From NCBI RefSeq assembly GCF_018448925.1, contig NZ_RCWE01000007.1:1-64000 (forward strand): a stretch of 64,000 nucleotides of DNA, in the 5' to 3' direction. Numbering within the stretch: position 1 is the stretch's first letter; every line of letters starts with the position of its first letter. Shown one piece after another: positions 14,895 through 24,119 of this stretch. The translations under genes and the position numbers were made by a program. A model generated the notes under the pieces. That model saw nothing but the letters and a program-made list of their open reading frames with translations. It searched no databases and had not been told where the DNA came from. The stretch comes from Photorhabdus akhurstii (GTDB lineage Bacteria; Pseudomonadota; Gammaproteobacteria; Enterobacterales; Enterobacteriaceae).

Positions 14895-16073
14895 TTATGA
14901 TGCTAGCTGGACTAAACCAGTAATTGCTTTTTCAAGATATTGACGAGGACACCCCAAGTTTATTCGGATAAACCCTTTCCCTTGATCACCAAAATTCAAT
15001 CCCATTGAAACGACTATTTTGGCTTTTTGCAGTAAGGCCCGTTGCAAAGTATCATCATCCAGACCTAAATCACGGCAGTCCAACCAAGCCAGATATGTAC
15101 CTTCCGCTTTTGTCATTCGGCACCAAGGAGCAGCAGACGTTAAAGCTTGCTCGAACCAGCAACGATTTTCCGCCAGGTAACTCTGTAACCCATCAAGCCA
15201 TACATCCCCATGTTGGTATGCGGCTGTAGCCGCAGTCATAGATAGCGCGTTAAATACGTCTAGTCCATGAGCATTCAACCGATCGATAAAGGCTCGTCGA
15301 AGTTCGGGAGCTGGAATGAGAAAGTTTGATATACGGAGTGATGAAAGTCCAAATGTTTTACTTGCCGAGGTAGCAACAATAACGTTGCTATGCCATTCAC
15401 TCCCCAAATGCAGTATTGAGGTAAATTTCCCCCAAGGCAAAATTAAATCAGCCCAGATTTCATCGGAAATTACCGTCGTCCCGTATCTTTTGCAGAGCAT
15501 TAATAACTGGAGCAGTTCATCACTATTCCAACATCGGCCAGTAGGGTTATGTGGGTTACATAACAATAGCAAAGGTGGCCTGTGTTGTTCTAACATTTGC
15601 TCTAAATGACCATAGTCAATCTTATAACCTTCCGAGCTTTCAAGTAGAGGGTTTTCAATAACTACCCTGCCATTCATAGTAATAATTTTGGCGAATGAAG
15701 CATAATAGGGCCCCTGTACAATGACACCTTCCCCCGGTTTACTGAGCATTTGTATCAATAAAGCCAATCCGGGTATGACGCCTTCTATCGATGTAAACCA
15801 ATCGCGGTACAAGGTCAATTTATGGCGTCTTGAAAACCAATCTATTGCTGCTTGGTAATAGCAATCGTCGCGTTCGCTATAACCAAAAATACCGTGGTCA
15901 ACCCTGGAGTGAAGCGCTTGCAGGACTTCTTTTTGGCATTGAAAATCGAAATCAGACACCCACATTGGCAGCAGGTCACTCTTATTTAAGTGCAAGTGAC
16001 GATTTAAAAAATCCCACTTAACAGAGCTTGTATTGTAGCGATCAATTATCTGGTTGAAATCAGGCAATTTCAC
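14895..16073 (-). CDS. MalY/PatB-family PLP-dependent C-S lyase or aminotransferase
   Basis: The 392-residue protein matches MalY/PatB fold-type I enzymes across its length: MWVSDFDFQCQKEVLQAL, then HGIFGYSERDDCYYQAAIDW, then CNPHNPTGRCW, then SDEIWADLIL. The PLP Schiff-base lysine lies in TSASKTFGL (Lys239). The substrate-carboxylate Arg lies in the C-terminal FIRINLGCPR. Family members cleave cystathionine or cysteine to pyruvate, ammonia and a thiol, and MalY also modulates the maltose regulator. The start overlaps the end of the upstream nhaC gene by 14 bases, so they are co-translated. Pairing with an NhaC-type carrier suggests uptake and degradation of one amino-acid-like substrate; that is inference. 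Confidence 0.85.
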   Translation of the reverse strand: MKLPDFNQIIDRYNTSSVKWDFLNRHLHLNKSDLLPMWVSDFDFQCQKEVLQALHSRVDHGIFGYSERDDCYYQAAIDWFSRRHKLTLYRDWFTSIEGVIPGLALLIQMLSKPGEGVIVQGPYYASFAKIITMNGRVVIENPLLESSEGYKIDYGHLEQMLEQHRPPLLLLCNPHNPTGRCWNSDELLQLLMLCKRYGTTVISDEIWADLILPWGKFTSILHLGSEWHSNVIVATSASKTFGLSSLRISNFLIPAPELRRAFIDRLNAHGLDVFNALSMTAATAAYQHGDVWLDGLQSYLAENRCWFEQALTSAAPWCRMTKAEGTYLAWLDCRDLGLDDDTLQRALLQKAKIVVSMGLNFGDQGKGFIRINLGCPRQYLEKAITGLVQLAS

Positions 16074-17514
16074 TTTGGATTTCCTTTTTATTCAGGGAGT
16101 TTTCCGGCGTGATTTTTGCGATACCGAAACCAGTAAAACCATAAATGAGAGCAAAGAAGACGGCGGCATAGCACTGGATAGCCCAGGGCAGTAGCTCAAG
16201 CGTACTGACGCCCAATGTAGTCGCCATGTAAATACCGGCAGAAGTCCAGGGAAGCAACGGCTCTATGACAGTACAGCCATCTTCTATTGTTCGTGACAGA
16301 TTTTTATTATCCAGTCCCATGCGACGATAAGCCCCTTTGAACAGCTCCGCCGGGATGAGGAGAGCCAACTTTCCGTCGCAGGTGGCACCCGTCACCAGAA
16401 TAGTTGTTGCCAAGGTTGCAGCAATAAGTTGCCCGGTTGTATGAACAACTTGTAGAAGCCGGTTAATGATGATGGTCAAGGAGCCAGTGAGCGCTAAAGC
16501 GCCAGCAAACGCAAATGCACAAAATACAAGCAGGATAGTACCCATCATTGAGAACATACCACCCCGATTGAGCAGACGGGGAACATCGCTAACGACTCCG
16601 GTAATGTTATGTCCCTGATCAGAGAACATAGAGAGATTGAAACCATCTATCAACGCATTAAGGCCCTGTTTAAGGGTGAGCCCTTGGAAACCTATGCCAA
16701 GTACAATAGCTAATGCACAGGCAGCAAGCATGACGGGTATCACCGGACGTTTTGTTATTGCTCCCCACAAAACCAGTATCGGTGGCAAAATCAGCAATAA
16801 ATTGAAGTGATACAGGCTTTCAAGAGATTGTACGATTTCTGTGACTTTTTCAGGTGTTGCCACGTTACCTGTTAAGCTTGTATGACCAGCAATAAAATAA
16901 ACGATAGCAGCTAAAACAAAGCCGGGAATAGTGGTATACATCAAATGTTGAACATGACTGTAAAGATCAGTATCGGCAACAATAGCGGCAAAATTAGTTG
17001 AGTCAGATAACGGTGAAATTTTATCGCCAAAATATGCGCCTGAAACAACCGCTCCGGCTGCCGCAGCCAAAGACACATCAAGGCCAGCAGCGACTCCCAT
17101 CAGAGCGACACCAACTGTTCCGGCTGACCCCCATGACGTACCGGTACAAACTGAGATAACACTCGTAATAAAGAAAGCAGCAATCAGTATGTATTGAGGA
17201 GTAATCAGCTTTAATCCCCAGTAAACCATATAAGGTATCGTTCCGCTGAACATCCAGGTCCCAATTAACCCGCCGACGCAAATCAGTATCATGATTACCG
17301 GCATCGCTTTAGCTAGCTTTGCCACAATAGCATCGATAATGTCATTCCAGCGATAACCCTGCCAATATGCCAAGGCTGCTGTTATTCCTGCTGATATCAG
17401 CAATAGGGATTCGATGCGTAAACTCAGTTGACCATATCCAATAATTAACAATAAGAGCATTGCTGCGATTGGCAACATAGCAAGTCCCAAATTAAGTTTT
17501 TTCTTATCATCCAT
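16060..17514 (-). CDS. NhaC-family Na+/H+ antiporter-type carrier
   Basis: The 484-residue integral membrane protein has about 11-12 hydrophobic segments. It carries NhaC family motifs: CTGTSWGSAGTVGVALMGVA, then SGAYFGDKISPLSDSTNFAA, then GATCDGKLALLIPAELF. NhaC proteins exchange Na+ for H+, and some members take up organic anions or amino acids. It is the first gene of a two-gene operon with the MalY-like enzyme, and the LacI gene lies directly upstream in the same orientation. The 150-base leader contains a near-palindromic LacI/GalR-type operator (17595-17612). Confidence 0.88.
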   Translation of the reverse strand: MDDKKKLNLGLAMLPIAAMLLLLIIGYGQLSLRIESLLLISAGITAALAYWQGYRWNDIIDAIVAKLAKAMPVIMILICVGGLIGTWMFSGTIPYMVYWGLKLITPQYILIAAFFITSVISVCTGTSWGSAGTVGVALMGVAAGLDVSLAAAAGAVVSGAYFGDKISPLSDSTNFAAIVADTDLYSHVQHLMYTTIPGFVLAAIVYFIAGHTSLTGNVATPEKVTEIVQSLESLYHFNLLLILPPILVLWGAITKRPVIPVMLAACALAIVLGIGFQGLTLKQGLNALIDGFNLSMFSDQGHNITGVVSDVPRLLNRGGMFSMMGTILLVFCAFAFAGALALTGSLTIIINRLLQVVHTTGQLIAATLATTILVTGATCDGKLALLIPAELFKGAYRRMGLDNKNLSRTIEDGCTVIEPLLPWTSAGIYMATTLGVSTLELLPWAIQCYAAVFFALIYGFTGFGIAKITPENSLNKKEIQSEIA

Positions 17515-17594
17515 ATTAAAACTCCATTTTCAGGTGGTTGTTGAAACAGAATAATGAATTTATTTCGAATGAGATGTGACAAAGATTACTTGTT

Positions 17595-17612
17595 CATGTA
17601 ACTGGTTTCATG
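17595..17612 (-). promoter_or_regulatory. LacI-type operator upstream of nhaC
   Basis: CATGTAACTGGTTTCATG is a near-perfect palindrome of the LacI/GalR type (TGnAAC-nGGTTnCA). It lies about 80 bases before the nhaC start, next to the lacI-family gene. The same block recurs at 19819-19836. A second palindrome, GTGAT-N6-ATCAC, lies on its upstream side at about 17625-17640; its arms resemble CRP half-sites, but the spacing is two bases too wide. Confidence 0.65.
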
Positions 17613-17665
17613 AGTTGTGAAATGTGATCTGTATATCACTTTTACGCTTATTACGACGCTTTTTA

Positions 17666-18667
17666 TTACTCGATTAAAAAAACAGAATCTCTGATAACTA
17701 GTTCGGCTGAGAACATATTCATTTGTGGCGTTATTTCTTTTTTGGCACTGAGTTGCAATGCCAGATTAGCCGCCCGCTGAGCCATTTTTTCTATTGGGTT
17801 GTGTACGGTAGTTAAGGGGGGATAGAGATATCGGGCCGGAACAATATCATCAAACCCAACAATCGACAGTTGTTCCGGTAACTTAATTTTCCGTTGATGT
17901 AAGGATCGCATCATACCGGCAGCCATGACATCATTAAATGTTACTGCCGCGGTAAAGTCGATGCGACTTTCTAAGAGCTTTTCTGCTGCTAATTCCCCAC
18001 CTTTTTCGTTGAATGGCACACTAATAACCCAATCGCCAGGTACTGTGATACCTGCATTAGCCATTGCAGCCTGATATCCTTCCAGACGAAGCCTTCTATC
18101 ATCGATCGGTAGATCTGCCGTCACACAAGCAATTTTTCGATGACCGTTTTGAAGAAGATAGTTGGTAGCAACCTGAGAAGCACTGACATTATCTAACCAG
18201 ATACACCGATTGGCGATAGCAGGAAAATATCGATTGATAACCACTAATCCTGGTATATGAGCTGCATAACGTAATACATCTATGTCACTCATTCTACTAA
18301 TATGCGCTACTATTGCTTCACATCCTTGGTTGATTAAAAAATCTAAGGCCGATTTCTCGAGTTCAGCTTGATGTCCTCCACTACAAACCATCAGTTTTAC
18401 TTCTTTCTGCCGGGCGATTGTTTCAACCCCGCGAGCCAAAAGCGAAAAAAAGGGATCAGCCAAATTGCCGGTGAGTAAACCCAACATATTCCCGCACCTT
18501 TTCGCTAATGCAAGCGCGGCAGAATTACGATGGTAGTTGAACTCACGCATGGCTTTCTCTACACGCTCACGAGTGCCCGGTTCAACATAAGCGGTATTAT
18601 TAATAACACGGCTTACAGTGGCCACAGATACTCCAGCTAGATGGGCGACGTCTTTCATTGTGGCCAT
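17666..18667 (-). CDS. LacI/GalR-family transcriptional repressor
   Basis: The 333-residue protein begins with a textbook LacI helix-turn-helix and hinge (MKDVAHLAGVSVATVSRVIN, residues 4-23; hinge near ALALAKR). A periplasmic-binding-protein-like effector domain follows (MLGLLTGNLADPFFSLLARG, then LSIVGFDDIVPARYLYPPLT). ATG 18667 has GAGGAAAA upstream, and a second in-frame ATG lies at 18658. It is immediately upstream of nhaC-malY in the same orientation and is the obvious candidate to bind the operators at 17595 and 19819. The effector cannot be told from the sequence. Confidence 0.9.
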   Translation of the reverse strand: MATMKDVAHLAGVSVATVSRVINNTAYVEPGTRERVEKAMREFNYHRNSAALALAKRCGNMLGLLTGNLADPFFSLLARGVETIARQKEVKLMVCSGGHQAELEKSALDFLINQGCEAIVAHISRMSDIDVLRYAAHIPGLVVINRYFPAIANRCIWLDNVSASQVATNYLLQNGHRKIACVTADLPIDDRRLRLEGYQAAMANAGITVPGDWVISVPFNEKGGELAAEKLLESRIDFTAAVTFNDVMAAGMMRSLHQRKIKLPEQLSIVGFDDIVPARYLYPPLTTVHNPIEKMAQRAANLALQLSAKKEITPQMNMFSAELVIRDSVFLIE

Positions 18668-18947
18668 AATTTTTCCTCAGCGGTTATACAAAATAAATAT
18701 GAAGAAGAATCATATCTCAATTTATTCAAATTATCATGAAAGGATTTGTATACCTTATTTCAAGAGAATAATGTGAATTGGGTTTATCTTAATAATATTG
18801 AGTGAACGGCTTAACAATAGAATAAGAACTGTTGGGAATATGAACATGATAGGATTTTCAATATACCGACAAATATACCAACGATGAAATCCTTAGCTCT
18901 GGCTACGAAGGTGATCCATGTCACTATCTACTGAAAGTCATGTCTCT

Positions 18948-18983
18948 CTGTCACTTAAATCATTCCCCTTGATTAAGTGACAG
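18948..18983. repeat. Inverted repeat downstream of the second luxR gene
   Basis: CTGTCACTTAA (18948-18958) and TTAAGTGACAG (18973-18983) make a perfect 11-bp stem with a 14-base loop, 26 bases past the stop of the minus-strand luxR gene. There is no T-run on the minus strand, so it is an RNA-stabilising or weak terminator hairpin. Apart from it, the gap 18668-19008 shows nothing I can identify. Confidence 0.5.
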
Positions 18984-19008
18984 AAAAGCTAGAACAGAAG
19001 TAGCGCCT

Positions 19009-19683
19009 TCAATATAGCAGGAAATAGTTCATAGATTTAAGGTATTTTGGTGGAATATAAAGATCATAATCATTTTTTTCGCAAAAAAGTTTCAATTCAA
19101 TAATTGATCTAATTGATAATTTCTCATAGATACTTTGGAAATATCTTTCCAAGGTACGGCATGAAATGTTCATTTCATTAGCAATATCTTTATTGCTAAC
19201 ACCTCGGCAGAATAAAAAAATCACAATCCACTCTTTCTCTGTCAGTATATCGTTGGGTGGCCTTAACCTAACAGATATAGAAGAGGAATTTTTAATATAA
19301 TTTTGTACTGAAAAATGACTTATTTCTTTAATGCGACAAATTATTCCAATACATTGGTTATTTTCATCCATTAATGGGTATTTTTCACAAAAATAGGGTT
19401 TAAATTGTTGATCATTGCTTTGCAAATCAGCCCCAATAGATGATATTCGTTGCATAGATTGTAAGACTTTACGATCATGCTTTTCAAAAAGGTGAGCAAG
19501 ATAATTAAACGGTGTAGGTAATTCTTTAGCAGTATATCCAATGACATCAAAGTCTTCAGGTAGCTGACTTAATTTGATAAACACTTTATTTGCATATATA
19601 AAACGAAGATTCCTATCTTTTACAAACCATGATTCATGGCTTTTATCCCACATATTCGTTAACTGAGGGGTGATTTGACTCAT
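19009..19683 (-). CDS. PAS4-LuxR solo transcriptional regulator, divergent member
   Basis: The 224-residue protein has a PAS-type domain (ESWFVKDRNLRFIYANKVF, then YFCEKYPLMDENNQCIGIIC). A LuxR HTH follows (ILTEKEWIVIFLFCRGVSN, then KDIANEMNISCRTLERYFQS). It is the least similar of the copies in the window. Its upstream region is a duplicate of the nhaC promoter block with the same LacI-type operator, so it may belong to the LacI regulon. The ligand is unknown. Confidence 0.87.
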   Translation of the reverse strand: MSQITPQLTNMWDKSHESWFVKDRNLRFIYANKVFIKLSQLPEDFDVIGYTAKELPTPFNYLAHLFEKHDRKVLQSMQRISSIGADLQSNDQQFKPYFCEKYPLMDENNQCIGIICRIKEISHFSVQNYIKNSSSISVRLRPPNDILTEKEWIVIFLFCRGVSNKDIANEMNISCRTLERYFQSIYEKLSIRSIIELKLFCEKNDYDLYIPPKYLKSMNYFLLY

Positions 19684-19776
19684 ATATGGCCTTCAATATA
19701 GAAAAATATTTCAATAATTAGCAAGAACAGCTATTCATTCTATAAGGGAATTCCCTCATAGTCGGAAGTATAGAGT

Positions 19777-19876
19777 AATGAATTTATTTCAAATGGAATG
19801 TGAGATGAGTTTGCTGTTCATGTAACCGGTTTCATGAAGTGTAAAAATGTGACTTGTGTATCGCTTTTTGGTCTTG
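19777..19876 (-). repeat. Second copy of the nhaC promoter/operator block
   Basis: About 100 bases align without large gaps to 17553-17650: both start AATGAATTTATTTC, share GTTCATGTAAC-GGTTTCATGA and continue into AAATGTGA. The operator palindrome TGTAACCGGTTTCA is at 19821-19834. The copy lies upstream of the minus-strand luxR gene at 19683. Confidence 0.75.
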
Positions 19877-20063
19877 TTTATAACCCATTGCCAAGTGTCA
19901 AAAAATTTTTAAAGATAAAGTAAGTGAAACTCGTATGGAATATACTTGTTTATCTAAAAAAACCGGAAATTTAAGGATACGATTAAGTAACCAGTCCTAT
20001 TTAAACATTATACTTAATTCTTCTATAATAAAAAATTACATTAAAATAGATAGATATTCAATA

Positions 20064-20246
20064 ATGCATTTTATGTCAAATATCGCTCCGCAACTCATTA
20101 ACATATGGAAAAAAAATCATGAACCGTGGGGAGTAAAAAGTAGTGCTCCGTACTTTATTTACGGTAATTCAGCAACAAAAGAATTTACTCATAATATTGA
20201 GAAATTATTTGATTGTAGAAAGCTTTACAATCATGAAGTTCCTTAG
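20064..20246 (+). pseudogene. Truncated PAS-LuxR gene
   Basis: The frame reads MHFMSNIAPQLINIWKKNHE, then PWGVKSSAPYFIYGN and KLYNHEVP, then a TAG stop. Intact relatives read HELPWDGAEF at this point, so the TGG codon of that Trp appears mutated to TAG. The residues after the stop (NESERVR) are quickly followed by more stops, and the rest of the PAS domain and the HTH are missing. It is a decayed fourth family member between two intact ones. The following gap, 20247-20591, shows no recognisable remainder. Confidence 0.75.
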
Positions 20247-20591
20247 AATGAATCTGAACGTGTAAGATAATCAATTAACCAATAAATGTACTTTTGAACT
20301 AACAGATTGCCAGGTATTACTATAAATAACGTTTCGTAATTATGCTACACATAGCCTTCTTCAACCCATTGTTATACATAGAATTATGAATGGTATAAGA
20401 TGTAGCACTATTTTGAAATCTTATTTATAACCCGTTATTTTAAATATGATAAACAGCAATTCAATCCGTCATAATACATAAAACTAGAAAATTCTTATGA
20501 AAAAAGTCAATTTTATTGCTATATCCCAGAAAACACCAGAGAATCCCATAGTAGAATGTTTATTTAATCTTCAAATTATCAAGGAGTTTTT

Positions 20592-21257
20592 ATGAAGAAC
20601 TGTACGATATCACCTCAGATTATCAATACAATGGAAATAAGCAACGAACCTTGGGGAGTAAAAGATAGTTCTTCATGTTTTATTTATGGTAATAAAGCGT
20701 TAAGTTCTATCAAAAATTTCTCACAATCATTTGATTACAATGGGCTTTATGATCATGAACTCCCTTGGGATGGCGCTGAATTTGCAAAGGAATATATTCA
20801 TCATGATCAAGAAGTAATGAAAAAAGGGAAAAAAATATGCTCACTTGAAACACATCTATTTGGTAAAGAGAAAATTCTATCATCTTATTTCTGTGAAAAG
20901 ATGCCTTTTTATCATGATGATGGAAGTTGTATAGGCGTTATATATCATTGTTGGAAAGCGAAGGATTATTCACTAATTAGTCTGTATCAATATCATAATA
21001 AACTTCCCTCATCCATTTTACTCCAACCACCGACAGATCTTTTTACTGATCGTGAATGGGATATTATTTTCCTTTTCTTACAGAAATACACAATAAATCA
21101 AATGGGAACAATATTGAATCTTGATCCTAGTGTAATTGAAAACCATACAGACAGGATATATCATAAAATAAACATTAACTCCACTCTTCAATTAGAAGAA
21201 TATTGTCGAGTCAATAATCTTTATCATTATATACCTGAGAAATTTTTATTAACTTAA
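20592..21257 (+). CDS. PAS4-LuxR solo regulator with a degenerate HTH
   Basis: The 221-residue protein is a close paralogue of the gene at 12988-13668, with the same PAS core (ELPWDGAEFAKEYIHHDQ, YFCEKMPFYHDDGSCIGVIY). The recognition region differs: where the paralogue reads LNISYRTVEHYTAQI, this one reads LNLDPSVIENHTDRI. The TVE-type signature of LuxR recognition helices is lost. AAGGAG lies upstream of the ATG. The protein may still sense its ligand but bind DNA poorly, or act on partners by heterodimerisation. Confidence 0.83.
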   Translation: MKNCTISPQIINTMEISNEPWGVKDSSSCFIYGNKALSSIKNFSQSFDYNGLYDHELPWDGAEFAKEYIHHDQEVMKKGKKICSLETHLFGKEKILSSYFCEKMPFYHDDGSCIGVIYHCWKAKDYSLISLYQYHNKLPSSILLQPPTDLFTDREWDIIFLFLQKYTINQMGTILNLDPSVIENHTDRIYHKININSTLQLEEYCRVNNLYHYIPEKFLLT

Positions 21258-21709
21258 AGAGATTCTTCTGTGGACGCAGTTGGCCTTATGACACGCGTCA
21301 CTGATTATGCTTGGGGTAAAATAGAGTTTTATTAAAACCTCAGGCATATTCAATATAATAAAAAACACCTAATTTATTACCACAAATAAATTTAAAATTA
21401 AAAATAAACCATTTGAAAATATATCTAAATAATATCGATTAATGAAAAATAAAACAAATCAATTCATTAAAAACAGAAAATAACTTATTTTATTTAACCA
21501 AGTGATTTTTAATATATATTTCACCATATTAAATCAGTTCATTTTATTTATATTTATTGATGATTAAACCCAACATTAAACATATAAAAACATTAAGTTT
21601 ATTTAAATAAAAACCCTATTTACACTCCTAATAAAAAGATATTAATATGGAATAAACTCTTATCCAGTCAATAAGATACCCAATGAATATGGGTATCTTA
21701 TTGGTAATT
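21258..21709. other. AT-rich gap with a strong hairpin after mgtE
   Basis: The gap is very AT-rich with no gene. CAATAAGATACCC (21669-21681) and GGGTATCTTATTG (21691-21703) form a perfect 13-bp stem with a 9-base loop, just past the mgtE stop. It lacks a clear T-run on the minus strand but is the likely mgtE transcript end. Confidence 0.6.
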
Positions 21710-22780
21710 TTAAACGAGTTCTGTCATCACTAATTTCGCTATTTCGAAATAGATAATCAGTCCTGTACCATCAATAAACGTGGCAATAAAAGGAGCTGAT
21801 ACAACAGCCGGATCAATAGAAAGCCTTTTCAATACCATCGGAATAATAGAAGAAACAATGGCACTCCATAGGGTGATGGCAATGATGGTCAAACTAACAA
21901 CAATTGTCACTTCAATACCGACGCCTAATATCCAAGCACGGATAAGCGCAGCAAAACCTATCGTTACCGCAACTAAAAATGAAGTAGAAATCTCTTTACG
22001 TAACACTGCCCCTAAATTACGCAAACTCACTTCCCCCAGAGCCATTGCTCTGACCAAGGTTGAAGTAATTTGTGTCCCACTATTGCCCCCCGTTCCTATT
22101 AATAACGGGATGAAAAACGCGAGAGAAATTGCCGCTTCCAATTGATCTTCAAATGCTTTAAGCACAGCACCAGTATAAGCTTCTGCAACAAATAGCAATA
22201 ATAACCACCCGGCACGCTTACGCCATAATGTTATTGGGCTGGTGCTCAGATAAGGCTGATCCAGAGGTAAAGTTGCCCCCTGCAAATGAGCATCCAACGT
22301 ATTTTCATCTTCAATCAGCTCAGCAATATCCTGCGGTCGTAGCACCCCAACTAATTTGCCAAAATGAATGACCGGAACACTATCCATGCCACTGTGATTT
22401 ATCAAACTATAAACATCATGACGCGACTGCTCCGGTGATACGGAAAAATAGCTTTGCCTCATAATATCTGACACAAATAAATCATCGGCTACAGTTAATA
22501 GCACTTTCACCGGTAATATGCCATTGAGATAGCCTTCATCATCAATGACATATAAATAAGTTGGGATCTGTTCACCCTCAAGCTGATTAATCAAATTACT
22601 CTTTACCGACAACACAGAATCAGCAACAGATACAGAAATGAAACATTGGCTCATATATGCGCTGACAGTTGTCTCTTCATTTTTCAGTTGGTGTTTCCGC
22701 TGCTGATCAGCATTTATTTCATTAATAGAATGATTAGCAATCGCTAATGCATCCATTTTTTCATGGGATGTGGTTTTCAT
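21710..22780 (-). CDS. mgtE: MgtE-family Mg2+ channel/transporter
   Basis: The 356-residue protein has a pair of CBS domains (about residues 40-160, for example PTYLYVIDDEGYLNGILPVK and DSVPVIHFGKLVGVLRPQDI). The five-helix MgtE pore follows: LWRKRAGWLLLLFVAEAYTG, then FIPLLIGTGGNSGTQITSTL, then the FIATFIDGTGLIIYF end. ATG 22780 (MKTTSHEK) has a GGGA ribosome site; an ATG at 22813 would lie in the leader. The N-terminal cytoplasmic domain is shorter than in typical ~450-residue MgtE proteins. An M-box riboswitch lies directly upstream, so expression should fall when Mg2+ is plentiful. Confidence 0.92.
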   Translation of the reverse strand: MKTTSHEKMDALAIANHSINEINADQQRKHQLKNEETTVSAYMSQCFISVSVADSVLSVKSNLINQLEGEQIPTYLYVIDDEGYLNGILPVKVLLTVADDLFVSDIMRQSYFSVSPEQSRHDVYSLINHSGMDSVPVIHFGKLVGVLRPQDIAELIEDENTLDAHLQGATLPLDQPYLSTSPITLWRKRAGWLLLLFVAEAYTGAVLKAFEDQLEAAISLAFFIPLLIGTGGNSGTQITSTLVRAMALGEVSLRNLGAVLRKEISTSFLVAVTIGFAALIRAWILGVGIEVTIVVSLTIIAITLWSAIVSSIIPMVLKRLSIDPAVVSAPFIATFIDGTGLIIYFEIAKLVMTELV

Positions 22781-22859
22781 GATGTTGGTCCCTATTACTG
22801 TTGTGAACTTCAAACAGCACTCACATAGGGGCGAAACCAGATGAGAGAATACAACAGCT

Positions 22860-23028
22860 ATCTCTACGTCTCAGTTTTAGCACTATACAACGTATCCTGA
22901 ATTATCAGAAAGTTACATGGGGATATACCTTGGTTCGATATATCCTGTCCTAATCTTGGGCGTCTCTCGACGTCGTGAGATCAGCAACCTGTGTTTGTAT
23001 AGGAGCCTCGCCTAACGAGATACTGCAC
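22860..23028 (-). ncRNA. M-box (ykoK) Mg2+ riboswitch of mgtE
   Basis: On the minus strand the leader reads TCGTTAGGCGAGGCTCCTAT, then GACGTCGAGAGACGCCC, and ends with ATAGTGCTAAAACTGAG. These match the conserved core (GTTAGGTGAGGCTCCTAT), the GACGCC element and the AGTGCTAAA 3' end of the M-box class as I know it. A 7-base match, CTGTTGT (complement of 22851-22857) against ACAACAG (complement of 22798-22804), lies between the aptamer and the ribosome site. It could form the expression switch. Confidence 0.85.
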
Positions 23029-23124
23029 TTAGAATGCGGCGCACATTATAAGCAATAGTCGTAATAATTCAAATTTGAAAATTGGCTTGTTTAAGTTCCA
23101 TTTAAGTTATTGATGATAATAAAA

Positions 23125-23156
23125 AAACGGCATAGATTTCCACCTTATTGCCGTTT
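23125..23156 (-). terminator. Terminator of the small lipoprotein gene
   Basis: AAACGGCA (23125-23132) and TGCCGTTT (23149-23156) form an 8-bp stem. On the minus strand it is followed directly by a run of T, about 25 bases past the stop at 23181. Confidence 0.75.
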
Positions 23157-23180
23157 AATGCAAATAATCCCATGAAGGAA

Positions 23181-23513
23181 TTACTCATTTTCTGATCTCT
23201 TAGCTTCAATTTTTTCAACTTCAGCAATCAATTGGTCAGCGGTTTTACCATCCAGCAATTTATAGAACTTCTGTTTCGACTCTTTCATGTCACCATTAGC
23301 ACCTGATTTAACCAAATCATTAAAATCGATACTATTAAACATAGCTGATTGAATTGACTCATCAAACTTCGCTTTTTTATCATCAGGTAGCGTATCTCTT
23401 ACTTTCTCAATGGATACTTTCAACGAGATTTCATTAGACGCATCAATTTTAGGTTGGTTATCACAACCAGCTAATACAAATCCTAACAAACAAATTACTA
23501 ACAATTTTTTCAT
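23181..23513 (-). CDS. Small DUF6694-like lipoprotein
   Basis: The 110-residue precursor starts MKKLLVICLLGFVLAGCDNQ, a clear lipoprotein signal with lipobox LAGC. ATG 23513 lies six bases after a G-rich ribosome site; 23519 is an alternative. The mature part is charged and helical (VSIEKVRDTLPDDKKAKFDE, then LLDGKTADQLIAEVEKIEAK). This resembles the DUF6694 lipoprotein family as I remember it, whose function is unknown. It is a single-gene unit with its own terminator. Confidence 0.75.
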   Translation of the reverse strand: MKKLLVICLLGFVLAGCDNQPKIDASNEISLKVSIEKVRDTLPDDKKAKFDESIQSAMFNSIDFNDLVKSGANGDMKESKQKFYKLLDGKTADQLIAEVEKIEAKRSENE

Positions 23514-24018
23514 ATTCATCCCCCCACAGAATATTAAACAAGGGAATAATAACAGAAGCAGAAACAATAAGCCGTTTATAATTAGCCAAATAGATAAAGA
23601 ATAGCAATAAGATGAAATTTCTCATCATGCTATTCCAGCATGATTATCCTTGTGATTGGCAACAACAATACCAAAATATCATCACTTGTTATTTCTTCAA
23701 CAGCATAAAAAACGACTTTCTGCCTATTAAATCTATCAGACGACTAAAACACCCGACCAACCGACAACATGATAGCCCCAGATACGACCACAGTAATTAT
23801 CGATATTCAGATCAATAATGTAGTTGGAATCATCACAATCTGCCAGAAAATTTGGCAAATTTAGTCTGTTTTTTTGCCAACCACCCCCATAACTTTTCAC
23901 CAAATGAGAATTATTTTCAACTCAGGAATACCACTCAACTCATTGTTATTATTTAAAAATAGTAAAAAATCAAAATATTATTTTACCAAAGTCACTAAAA
24001 TTATTTGATTAATGTAAA

Positions 24019-24037
24019 TTGTTATCATTATCATTTC
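24019..24037 (+). promoter_or_regulatory. Fur box before the binding-protein gene
   Basis: TTGTTATCATTATCATTTC reads on the opposite strand as GAAATGATAATGATAACAA, a close match to the GATAATGATAAT hexamer repeats of Fur boxes. It is about 85 bases before the gene start, which implies iron repression. The rest of the gap 23568-24118 shows nothing else I can identify. Confidence 0.7.
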
Positions 24038-24119
24038 AAGATGAGTATAAATAGATGTGGGCCCAATTTGTCAAATTATGCGGTTCAACCAAGAACATTC
24101 TTTATTCAAAGGAGAAATA

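Noticed and set aside
17617-17645. CRP site next to the nhaC operator
   Set aside because: The half-sites TGTGA and TCACT are separated by eight bases rather than six, and the copy at 19860 is further degraded, so I do not call CRP.
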